From an uncultured Eubacteriales bacterium (GTDB lineage: Bacteria > Bacillota > Clostridia > Christensenellales > CAG-917), in contig URIX01000018.1 of the NCBI GenBank assembly GCA_900547975.1, positions 1 to 30,388 on the forward strand: a stretch of DNA of 30,388 nt, written 5' to 3'. Below are positions 1 through 7,769 of the stretch, one piece after another. The position numbers were made by a program, and so were the translations under genes. The notes under the pieces are model-generated. The model was not told the origin of the DNA and made no database searches. It saw nothing but the letters and a program-made list of their open reading frames with translations. Numbering within the stretch: position 1 is the stretch's first letter; each line of letters begins with the position of its first letter.

Positions 1-1
1 C

Positions 2-103
2 TACGTCAGCGTAACGCCCCTCACCATCGCCCGCACCGACTACCCCGTCTACACCGCCCTCAAAAATATAATAGAGAATAACCGAACGTTCTACGTCGAT
101 TAA
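2..103 (+). CDS. surE: Probable 5'/3'-nucleotidase SurE, C-terminal fragment (cut by window start)
   Basis: The open frame from base 2 to the TAA at 101-103 encodes the last 33 residues of a protein beginning before the window. It starts YVSVTPLTIARTDYP, and YVS(V/I)TPL followed by a T-D-Y stretch near the C-terminus is typical of SurE, a cytoplasmic metal-dependent phosphatase acting on 5' and 3' nucleoside monophosphates. The catalytic N-terminal region is outside the window, so the call rests on this tail alone. The gene converges on the minus-strand lipoprotein gene and shares the terminator at 234-260 with it. Another family with a similar tail cannot be excluded. Confidence 0.55.
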   Translation, partial: YVSVTPLTIARTDYPVYTALKNIIENNRTFYVD

Positions 104-233
104 ATGACTCTGACGATTGAATACGATTAAATAACGGTTCAACCCGATAAGAAAAAGCGCAGTTGAGATTCATAATGCAAATCGAATTAAAATAGCGCAT
201 TAAAATCGTTATACAAAACGCAAAATTCATATC

Positions 234-260
234 AAAAGCCCCGCAAGTTGCGGGGCTTTT
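234..260. terminator. Bidirectional intrinsic terminator
   Basis: A perfect inverted repeat: AAAAGCCCCGC, loop AAGTT, GCGGGGCTTTT. The A-tract on the left and T-tract on the right let it work on both strands, ending the plus-strand surE-like gene and the long minus-strand ABC/lipoprotein cluster. Confidence 0.9.
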
Positions 261-300
261 GCATTATTTGATTATGAATAATCAAATTGACTTTTGAGAA

Positions 301-1653
301 TTAGATCAATTCCTTAATTGTGCAAAGTGCAACAAATTGAGAAACTCCGATCTTGCCGAGGTTGTCACCAGTGATGAAACTTACTGCACTTGCGCTTATC
401 GTGTTATAGGTATTGAACGTTCCAAGATAATAATCTTTTCCGTCAACTGCAAATGTAAAGAGTTTTGCTTCTTCATTCCACTTCCACGCACCGGTTGCAG
501 TGTCTACCAACGTAGGACGAATCTTACCGTCTGTGTTCTTGTAGATTTCAACAAACTTTTCGCCGACTTTAATGGTATAGCCACCGTCGACAGCAGCAAC
601 CGTTACATCAGCCGCTTTTGCAAGTTTGTCGGATGTTACAAGATATTCGGAAGAATTGATTTCGCCCGTGAAGTAAAGGAGTTTGCCGAGTTTTGCTTGA
701 TCCATAGCAAGTTTATATGTGCCTGCTTTTGCTTCGGTAATCGGAGTTGTTTTATATTCAGCCTCAACGACTTCGCTGCAAAGTGCAACAAATTGAGAAA
801 CTCCGATCTTGCCGAGGTTGTCACCCGTGATGAAACTTACTTCGCTTGTGCTTATCGTGTTATAGGTGTTGAACGTTCCGAGATAATAATCTTTTCCGTC
901 AACTGCAAATGTGAGAACTTTTGCTTCTGCATTCCACTTCCAAGCGCCGGTTGCAGTGTCTACCAATGTAGGACGAATCTTGCCGTTTGTGTTCTTGTAG
1001 ATTTCAACGAACTTTTCGCCGACTTTAATGGTATAGCCACCGTCGACAGCAGCAACCGTTACATCAGCCGCTTTTGCAAGTTTGTCGGATGTTACAAGAT
1101 ATTCGGAAGAATTGATTTCGCCCGTGAAGTAAAGGAGTTTGCCGAGTTTTGCTTGATCCATAGCAAGTTTATATGTGCCTGCTTTTGCTTCGGTAATCGG
1201 AGTTGTTTTATATTCAGCCTCAACGACTTCGCTGCAAAGTGCAACAAATTGAGAAACTCCGATCTTGCCGAGGTTGTCACCCGTGATGAAACTTACTTCG
1301 CTTGTGCTTATCGTGTTATAGGTGTTGAACGTTCCGAGATAATAATCTTTTCCGTCAACTGCAAATGTGAGAACTTTTGCTTCTGCATTCCACTTCCAAG
1401 CGCCGGTTGCAGTGTCTACCAATGTAGGACGAATCTTGCCGTTTGTGTTCTTGTAGATTTCAACGAACTTTTCGCCGACTTTAATGGTATAGCCACCGTC
1501 GACAGCAGCAACCGTTACATCAGCCGCTTTTGCGTATTTGTCGGATGTTACAAGATATTCGGAAGAATTGATTTCGCCTGTGAAATAAAGCATCTTGCCG
1601 AGCTTTGCTTGCATCATAGTAAGTTTGTATGTGCCTGCTTTTGCTTCGGTAAT
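301..1653 (-). repeat. Three tandem 456-bp in-frame repeats inside the lipoprotein gene
   Basis: Units lie at about 1198-1653 (first in protein order), 742-1197 (second) and 301-741 (third, shorter because the gene ends). The period is exactly 456 bp (152 codons). Units one and two are almost identical at the DNA level. The third has diverged a little, e.g. WKWNEEAKLFTF in place of WKWNAEAKVLTF. The high DNA identity implies recent duplication or ongoing homogenisation. Confidence 0.95.
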
Positions 1654-3045
1654 GGGTTTAACCAAATACTCTTGTTGGCTTGCAGCATCGACAGTGATTT
1701 TAAATTCTTTGGTCTTTGTGAGTTTTGCGTCACCTTCACCAATAGTGAATGTTGCAACGAGCGTTATGGTTTCTTCATTTTCACCAAGTGTTACGATAAG
1801 TTTGCCGTTTTCAATCTTTGCATTCTTCGGGGTCGTGCCTTCTTTGAATGCCCAAGCAATTGCGACATCATCGTGAACCTGAGATTTGTTTGCAAGAGCA
1901 AGTTCAACGTCAGACTCAACAGAAGACGGAATTTCAGTCGCTTCGATTGCTCTGTCAACCTTTTCCTCGTTTGTATAGGTCTTCATAAACTCATTCGTGA
2001 AGACGGGTGCGGTTGCGGGAGTCAAATAGAATGTGCCGCTGTACAAACATACAACACCGGTCACATCTGCGGTATATCCGCGATGTCCTGTAAAGAATGT
2101 CTTGAACGATTCTTGTTCCGCTGTTGTGAGCGGGCAAGAGGAAGATGAAATACGGACGTATGTCTTCTTTTCGCCAAGAGTAAAGTAATAGTAAGAACCG
2201 TCACTACCGCCGTTTTCCGCTATTTCGACGCCTTTGATTGTGACAAGCATTGCTTGTTTGCCAACCAACTCGGTTGCTTTCAAATCTTTTGCATTCTTGA
2301 ATGCTTCGGTGAAATCGACCGGTTCGACAGTCTTGATTGTGCTGTCAAGCACTTTAATCTTCTTGCAACTTACGATTTCGTGTGTGCCGCTGTAATTTTG
2401 TTTCGTACCTGCAACTCTGACGGTCATACCGACTTTGATGTCATCGGTGGATGCTTCGGGGTTGTAAACGTAAACGCCGCCGTTGGGTTTGCCGTCTGTG
2501 TCAACGGTGTTCATATAAAAACCGCTGTTGCTTGCGCCGTTGTCTTTGGGAAGGATTGCGGTGACAATGCCGTCAATATTGATCTTAACGCCGTCTTTTG
2601 CCGCTGCATAACCTGCATAATCATAAAGTTTGAATTCCGGAACAGTGTGTTGGAACTCGACTTTTGCCGTTGTGCCATTGTCTGCGGTAATTGTTGCTGT
2701 GAGCGTGTATTTAATTTCAACCGGTGACTCATCGGGAACGTTGATGAGGACTTCCGTATCGCTGTGATTGTCAACGGTGATTCTCGAATCGCTGACTGTC
2801 CAAGTGATCGGGTATGAATAAATACCGTTCAAAGGAACTGCTTTTGACAAAGTGTAATCAACATCCGTTTCTTCCGAAACTCTTTCTGTGTTGTACGTCT
2901 TTTCGACTGCGTTCCTTGCTTCTTCCAAATGCTCTGCCGGTGCGGGCAACTTCTTTACGTTGTTGTTGTCTTTATCGTTGCAAGCAACGAGAACTACTGA
3001 CAAGCAAAGCACAAGAATCAGCGTGAATGCCAATAACTTTTTCAT
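301..3045 (-). CDS. Large lipoprotein: Ig-like region, OB-like folds and three 152-residue repeats
   Basis: 914 residues, with a strong ribosome binding site (AAAGGAGAG) before the ATG. A signal peptide ends in lipobox LVAC (19-22), so Cys22 should be lipidated and the protein surface-exposed. Residues about 35-135 and 355-455 contain bacterial Ig-like sequence (ITWTVSDSRI; AIAWAFKEGTTP). Residues about 138-350 look like two OB-type beta-barrels (INIDGIVTAI, VGMTVRVAGT, then TADVTGVVCLYSGTFYLTP), as in YhcR-type nuclease-associated proteins. Residues 465-616, 617-768 and 769-914 are three near-identical repeats containing LYFTGEINSS, DGGYTIK, WKWN and DYYLGTFNTYNTIS. It is the last gene of the ABC cluster, 54 bp after the nuclease lipoprotein. 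No catalytic motif is visible. A binding or presentation role for the transporter's substrate is inference. Confidence 0.85.
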   Translation of the reverse strand: MKKLLAFTLILVLCLSVVLVACNDKDNNNVKKLPAPAEHLEEARNAVEKTYNTERVSEETDVDYTLSKAVPLNGIYSYPITWTVSDSRITVDNHSDTEVLINVPDESPVEIKYTLTATITADNGTTAKVEFQHTVPEFKLYDYAGYAAAKDGVKINIDGIVTAILPKDNGASNSGFYMNTVDTDGKPNGGVYVYNPEASTDDIKVGMTVRVAGTKQNYSGTHEIVSCKKIKVLDSTIKTVEPVDFTEAFKNAKDLKATELVGKQAMLVTIKGVEIAENGGSDGSYYYFTLGEKKTYVRISSSSCPLTTAEQESFKTFFTGHRGYTADVTGVVCLYSGTFYLTPATAPVFTNEFMKTYTNEEKVDRAIEATEIPSSVESDVELALANKSQVHDDVAIAWAFKEGTTPKNAKIENGKLIVTLGENEETITLVATFTIGEGDAKLTKTKEFKITVDAASQQEYLVKPITEAKAGTYKLTMMQAKLGKMLYFTGEINSSEYLVTSDKYAKAADVTVAAVDGGYTIKVGEKFVEIYKNTNGKIRPTLVDTATGAWKWNAEAKVLTFAVDGKDYYLGTFNTYNTISTSEVSFITGDNLGKIGVSQFVALCSEVVEAEYKTTPITEAKAGTYKLAMDQAKLGKLLYFTGEINSSEYLVTSDKLAKAADVTVAAVDGGYTIKVGEKFVEIYKNTNGKIRPTLVDTATGAWKWNAEAKVLTFAVDGKDYYLGTFNTYNTISTSEVSFITGDNLGKIGVSQFVALCSEVVEAEYKTTPITEAKAGTYKLAMDQAKLGKLLYFTGEINSSEYLVTSDKLAKAADVTVAAVDGGYTIKVGEKFVEIYKNTDGKIRPTLVDTATGAWKWNEEAKLFTFAVDGKDYYLGTFNTYNTISASAVSFITGDNLGKIGVSQFVALCTIKELI

Positions 3046-3099
3046 AGTTTCTCTCCTTTGATAAGGTTTTTTTTATTTTACATAAGATTGCAAGGTCGC

Positions 3100-4422
3100 T
3101 TACCCCACAATCGTGATGTCTTCTTCTGCGAAGACTTTGACTTGATATTCATCGTCGAAGCTGTCCACAAAACCTTTGATATTTATGGTTTTGTTTTCGT
3201 AGACGTCTTGTGTCACCACTTCACCGCCAAATCTTCTGAATACACCCGTTCTGACAACAATGGTATTGCCGTCGGAATCTTCGCAGGTCATTGTCATAGC
3301 GCCTTGCGACGAACTCGATTCGGAAGTCGTCGTATAGATGCTCTTGACTTTGAGGTTTTCCATACTTATGGAAGTGTTTTGCGCAAGATAAGCATAATCA
3401 AATTCCATCGTTCCGCCCTTTTGAGTCGTAACGGTCTTTTTGCTGTTGAATTTGCTTATCGTCGTCAACGGATACGCACCTGAAAAGCCGGTACCCAACA
3501 ACTGCATATTATCGGGGTTTGCTTCGTCGAATATGTCGTATTTCAAGCCCGAAATTTGCCATATATCCGCCGTTTCATAGTACTGAACAGTGCCGACAAG
3601 GCGGACGCGATTGCCTTCCAAAAGAATTTCGAGTCCTGTGCCGCTGAGCCCTGCCGTGCCGTAGTATGCGGAAATGCCGTAGTACATACCGGTTTCTTCG
3701 TCGTATTCTTCAACGTATACCGAGCCGTTGTAATTTCTTGCAATGACGCCCTCGAAACCGACTTTGATTCCGCCGTATGCGTCGATATTGCAACGAAGTT
3801 CTTTCAAAGACACGTTTTGCACTTCGCCGTAATACATATCGGGATCTTTTTTGTCAGAAAACACATAAAGTTTGTTCTTTTCCGCTTGCGCGAGTGCTTT
3901 AAGACAAATATCGCCGTAACGGCTTTGTCCGGTATTGGATGCAATTGCCAAACCTTCTTGCAAAATTTCGAGATTCAGATTTCTGTATTGATCGCTTCCT
4001 TGCGGTTTATACCAAACCCAAACCAAATGTCTTTTGTTGCTGTCGGTATTCCAGTTTTCATCGTCGCTCTCGATAATTATCGAGGTTGCGGATTTAAGTT
4101 TTTCTTTGGTGAATCTCGACGCCGACTTGCCGTATTCTTCGATTCTGCCGGTAGACTCGGGTGTGTTGATTGCAAGGAATCTTGCCTTCACCACTCCTGT
4201 TTTGCTGATTTCTTTCGGAGCCCAGAAGTGCGTCGTATCGCCGTCGACGTAATTTTTGACCGTCACTTCGGCTTTTGCGGTGCTTGAATTCATATCGAGC
4301 GTGAGTTGCGAAACGTAATCAACCTTTTCGGTTTTGTTGCAAGCAACCAAGCACGCAAGCGTCAAGCACAGCGCAAAAACCAGAAGTAATATTCTTGAAT
4401 AATTCTTAACGTTATTCTTCAT
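3100..4422 (-). CDS. Surface lipoprotein with thermonuclease (SNase) domain and OB-like C-terminus
   Basis: 440 residues. The signal peptide has lipobox LVAC (25-28), so it is anchored outside the membrane. Residues about 52-190 are a staphylococcal-nuclease-type domain: VDGDT (59-63) for metal binding, R81, E89 in INTPES and R131 in NKRHLVWVW match SNase Arg35, Glu43 and Arg87. The usual second aspartate (DTPE) is Asn86 here, which may alter Ca2+ binding. The rest (about 205-440) looks like two OB-like barrels (VGFEGVIARNYNGSVYVEE; INIKGFVDSFDDEYQV). Expected activity is cleavage of extracellular DNA or RNA to 3'-phosphate products. It starts 24 bp after the binding-protein gene with no clear Shine-Dalgarno, so translational coupling is likely. 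Confidence 0.85.
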   Translation of the reverse strand: MKNNVKNYSRILLLVFALCLTLACLVACNKTEKVDYVSQLTLDMNSSTAKAEVTVKNYVDGDTTHFWAPKEISKTGVVKARFLAINTPESTGRIEEYGKSASRFTKEKLKSATSIIIESDDENWNTDSNKRHLVWVWYKPQGSDQYRNLNLEILQEGLAIASNTGQSRYGDICLKALAQAEKNKLYVFSDKKDPDMYYGEVQNVSLKELRCNIDAYGGIKVGFEGVIARNYNGSVYVEEYDEETGMYYGISAYYGTAGLSGTGLEILLEGNRVRLVGTVQYYETADIWQISGLKYDIFDEANPDNMQLLGTGFSGAYPLTTISKFNSKKTVTTQKGGTMEFDYAYLAQNTSISMENLKVKSIYTTTSESSSSQGAMTMTCEDSDGNTIVVRTGVFRRFGGEVVTQDVYENKTINIKGFVDSFDDEYQVKVFAEEDITIVG

Positions 4423-4446
4423 ACAATCAAACGTATAATTTTTCGA

Positions 4447-5853
4447 TTACAGACTTTGTACGCAGTCCTTAACAGCCTTTTCAAACGCCTTTGCAACGAT
4501 GTCTTTGATTTGGGCTTCGCTCTTGCCGACGCTTGACGTGAAGCAAGTTTGCATCAATGAGCCGACGATGTCACGCGCTTTGGACGAACCGTAGAAAGCG
4601 GGTGAAGCATAATATGCTTCTTCTTGCGCCATACCTACGACTGTTGAAAGTTGCGGGAGGTTTTCGTATCCGTTTGCTTTTTCAATGCTCTTTTTGTATG
4701 CTTCTTGATTCGCTGCGGATTTAATAACGGGGATGTAACCGGATTTAACCGAAAATTCTGCTTGGAATTCGGGAGAAGTCGTGAGATATTTGACAAACAA
4801 CCAAGACATCTTCACTTCTTCTGCGTTTGCTTTCTTGAAGATGCAAACGGACGGACCTTGCGAGATAACCTTCGGACTGGACGGATTTGCTTGAGGAATG
4901 CTTGCGATGCCGCTTTCAAATGCTCTGTTTTCGGGGATTTGGTGGCTTGCGCCTGCGGACGAACCGACGCACATCACGGATTGTTGTGCCGTGAACAAGT
5001 CGGAAGTGTAACCCGAATTGATCTTTTGCGTGGTCACGTAGCCTTTGCTATGCCAATCGGAGAATTTTTCGACAAACGCTCTGTTTTCGGCAGTATTAAA
5101 GAGGAAATGTCCTTCTTTCGTCGTTGCTTCGGCAGAAGTATACGGAGTGTCGAGTTGTTCGCACATCGTGATGAACCAGTTTGCCTCCGAGTCATATCCG
5201 AGCGGGATAAGCTTTTTATATTTAGACTTGATAGTCTTGCAAACGTATTCCATACTCGATTTGCAACCTGCGGGGCAAGATTCGGTGCACCACCAGTGAG
5301 TCGGAACTTCGAGTTTTTCTTTATCGAAGAAAGTCTTGTTGTAGTAAAGCACTTCGGTGGATTTAGAGAAAGGCATAGAATACATCTTTCCGTCGCCGAA
5401 TTGCGCGCCTTCTTCGTAGTAACCTTTGATGAAGTCGTCCTTTTGGGTTTGAGTGAGTCCGATTGTTTCGGTTGTGCCGTCAGCCTTCGTCACGGTGTCG
5501 GTGCTTGCGATGAAATCGTCAAGTGTTTGCACTGCGCCGGTGAGGTTATACAACGCGATGTGATCGGGATAGCAATACGCAACGTGCGGTTGGTTGCCGA
5601 CCATAATTTCGGAAGAAATTTGGTTTCTTACGTCGTCGTAACTACCGACTTGCTTCGAGTCGATTTTGTAATCGGGATACATTGCCTCGAATTTAGCAAT
5701 ATATTTATCCAAAACCTCTCTCAAATTTGCGCCCATCGTATGATAAAATACGATATGCGTTTTGCCGTCGTCTTTATTGCAAGCCGCAAGTGCGAGCAAT
5801 GACGTACAAGCCACAACGAGAACAAGCAAAAGTATCAATGCTTTTTTCTTCAT
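4447..5853 (-). CDS. ABC transporter substrate-binding lipoprotein, family 1 (UgpB/MalE type)
   Basis: 468 residues, preceded by an AAAGGAGAATAGTT ribosome binding site. Signal peptide with lipobox LAAC (22-25), Cys25 lipidated. The mature protein has the layout of family 1 extracellular solute-binding proteins of CUT1 importers (opening HIVFYHTMGANLREVLDKYI, later FYGSSKARDIVGSLMQTCF). It should capture the substrate outside the membrane and deliver it to the two permeases encoded just upstream. The class usually handles oligosaccharides, polyols or glycerol-3-phosphate. The true ligand cannot be read from sequence, and nuclease-bearing neighbours hint at nucleotide-derived or phosphorylated sugars (inference). 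A notable Cys pair (WWCTESCPAGC, about 188-198) may form a disulfide. Confidence 0.9.
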   Translation of the reverse strand: MKKKALILLLVLVVACTSLLALAACNKDDGKTHIVFYHTMGANLREVLDKYIAKFEAMYPDYKIDSKQVGSYDDVRNQISSEIMVGNQPHVAYCYPDHIALYNLTGAVQTLDDFIASTDTVTKADGTTETIGLTQTQKDDFIKGYYEEGAQFGDGKMYSMPFSKSTEVLYYNKTFFDKEKLEVPTHWWCTESCPAGCKSSMEYVCKTIKSKYKKLIPLGYDSEANWFITMCEQLDTPYTSAEATTKEGHFLFNTAENRAFVEKFSDWHSKGYVTTQKINSGYTSDLFTAQQSVMCVGSSAGASHQIPENRAFESGIASIPQANPSSPKVISQGPSVCIFKKANAEEVKMSWLFVKYLTTSPEFQAEFSVKSGYIPVIKSAANQEAYKKSIEKANGYENLPQLSTVVGMAQEEAYYASPAFYGSSKARDIVGSLMQTCFTSSVGKSEAQIKDIVAKAFEKAVKDCVQSL

Positions 5854-5913
5854 AACTATTCTCCTTTTTTTGTTGTTGATTATAATTGCGCATTTTGCAA
5901 TGCGACTTTTCCG

Positions 5914-6804
5914 TTATCCTTTGATACCGCTTCTCGACACGCCCTTCATAATGTATTTTCTGAAAAATACGAATACGAGGAACAACGGGAGCGATACGAT
6001 TGCTACTGCCGCCATTTGGACGGGATAGTTGACTTCGCCCGACACGTCGGTAAATGCGTTTCTGAGTCCGTACGTTACAAGCGTGTGCGCTTCGTCGTTT
6101 GCAACGAGTCGCGGCCACATATACGAGTTCCACGCGCCCATCATTTTCAAAATGGTTATCGAAATGATTGTCGGAAGCGCAAGCGGAATCATAACTTTAA
6201 GCAAATATTTAAAGTCGCTCGTACCGTCGACTTTCGCCGCGTAATACAGTTCGTTCGGAATCTGCATAAAGTTTTGTCTGAGCAAATAGATGTAAAACAC
6301 GCTCACGAGGAAGGGTATAATCAAAACCGAATAAGTGTTGAGCATTTTCATTTGCGCAACGGTTATGTAGTTTGTGATCGTAAACAGTTCGCCCGGAATC
6401 ATCATCGTTGCAAGCAGTGCGGCGAAAAGAATGTTTTTGCCCTTAAATTCAAGTCTTGCAAACGCGAATGCCGCCAAAATCGTGATAACGAGCGAAAGTA
6501 TCGTTGACACTATGCCGACAAACGCCGTGTTTCCGAACAATCTCCACAAATTCGCTTGCGAGAATGCGTCGACGTAGTTGTCCCATCTGATAAAGTTCGG
6601 CCAAAGCGTCGGCGTGCTCAAACGATATTCGTCCGTCGTTTTAAGCGATGAAATAATCATCCAGTAAAACGGGAACAAAACGGCGATTGCAACGAGAATC
6701 AAAAACACATACGTAAAAGTGTAGCCAAAGACTTTCATAGTCGTCTGGCGTGCTGCGGCGTGTGTAGTTTGTTTGCTTTTCATAACAATAGACTTGTCTG
6801 CCAT
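5914..6804 (-). CDS. Carbohydrate ABC transporter permease (MalG/UgpE type)
   Basis: 296 residues with about six hydrophobic segments. The cytoplasmic EAA loop reads ELYYAAKVDGTSDFKYLLK followed by IPLALP, the standard contact with the ATPase in CUT1 importers. The C-terminus ends RKYIMKGVSRSGIKG, typical of MalG-type subunits. The ribosome binding site is GAGAGGTGAGTT directly before ATG. It starts 10 bp after the MalF-type gene and precedes the binding-protein gene by 60 bp, so the four transporter genes form one operon. Confidence 0.95.
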   Translation of the reverse strand: MADKSIVMKSKQTTHAAARQTTMKVFGYTFTYVFLILVAIAVLFPFYWMIISSLKTTDEYRLSTPTLWPNFIRWDNYVDAFSQANLWRLFGNTAFVGIVSTILSLVITILAAFAFARLEFKGKNILFAALLATMMIPGELFTITNYITVAQMKMLNTYSVLIIPFLVSVFYIYLLRQNFMQIPNELYYAAKVDGTSDFKYLLKVMIPLALPTIISITILKMMGAWNSYMWPRLVANDEAHTLVTYGLRNAFTDVSGEVNYPVQMAAVAIVSLPLFLVFVFFRKYIMKGVSRSGIKG

Positions 6805-6814
6805 AACTCACCTC

Positions 6815-7768
6815 TCAATAATGGACACGTTTTTTGCTCACATACAAATTGACGATAGTAACCGCCAAAATGATTGCAAACAAAATGAGTGCCGCCGCTG
6901 CCGCTTTGCCTTGATTGTTCGGCATTTGTCCCGCAACGTTGTCGTAGATATATCCGACCATCGTATTCATTGCGCCGTCGTTTCCGACAGGACCCATAGT
7001 TTCGCCGAATATACCGACCACGCTCGAATATTCCTTAAATCCGCCGATAAAGCCCGTGATGACGACGTATGCAATCATCGGTGAAAGAAGCGGGACGGTG
7101 ATACGAGTCGTAACGCGCCACTTGGGTGTGCCGTCGACTTTTGCCGCGTCGTAATATTGTTTGTTTATGCTTTGAAGTCCGCCGAGCAAAACCAAAATCT
7201 TGAACGGCAAGGCGTTCCAAACGATATAAATGACCATAACCGTCAAATTCGCCCAGTAAGACGAGCCTGCGTTAATCCAGTTTATACGCGTTCCGCCGAG
7301 CGCTTCGATAACGTTGTTGACGATACCTGCGGTGTAAATGATTTCGTTTTCGCCGCCGATGAAACTTCCCGTAATATTAAACATTGCCGCAAACACCATA
7401 CCGATTGCGATCGAGTTTGTGACATATGGCAAAAAGTATATGGTTTGAAGAAGTCTTCTAAGGGGTCTTATCGAATTGAGCGCAACCGAAATGAGCAATG
7501 CCAAAATCGTTGAAATAGGCACTGTCAAAACGCAAAGTAACACGGTATTTTTAAGCGCAGTCAAAAAGCCTGTCCATTCGATGACGGTTTTGAAGTTTTC
7601 GACGCCGAATTCAAACGTCATTCCGCCCTTTGCGGACAACATTCCGTAACCGTTGGAAAACGCCATTATCAACGTGTTTATAATCGGCCACAACGTGAAT
7701 ACAGCCAACAACACGAGCGCGGGAGAAAGATACAACCACGCTTTCCATTGATGTTTGGATTCAACCAT
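6815..7768 (-). CDS. Carbohydrate ABC transporter permease (MalF/UgpA type)
   Basis: 317 residues. N-terminal membrane segment (WLYLSPALVLLAVFTLWPII) typical of sugar permeases, several further helices, and the EAA motif QYYDAAKVDGTPKWRVTTR followed by TVPLLSP. It pairs with the MalG-type protein to form the membrane channel. The start is one base after the stop codon of the ATPase gene and its ribosome binding site lies inside the ATPase 3' end, so the two are translationally coupled. Confidence 0.95.
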   Translation of the reverse strand: MVESKHQWKAWLYLSPALVLLAVFTLWPIINTLIMAFSNGYGMLSAKGGMTFEFGVENFKTVIEWTGFLTALKNTVLLCVLTVPISTILALLISVALNSIRPLRRLLQTIYFLPYVTNSIAIGMVFAAMFNITGSFIGGENEIIYTAGIVNNVIEALGGTRINWINAGSSYWANLTVMVIYIVWNALPFKILVLLGGLQSINKQYYDAAKVDGTPKWRVTTRITVPLLSPMIAYVVITGFIGGFKEYSSVVGIFGETMGPVGNDGAMNTMVGYIYDNVAGQMPNNQGKAAAAALILFAIILAVTIVNLYVSKKRVHY

Positions 7769-7769
7769 C

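Noticed and set aside
337..2148. 603-residue plus-strand open frame opposite the repeat lipoprotein
   Set aside because: It is Cys/Phe-rich, mirrors the three repeats of the real minus-strand gene, and has no ribosome binding site. It is an antisense shadow.
3059..3483. Plus-strand 141-residue frame and similar plus-strand frames opposite the ABC cluster
   Set aside because: All lie antisense to genes with clear family motifs and lack start signals.
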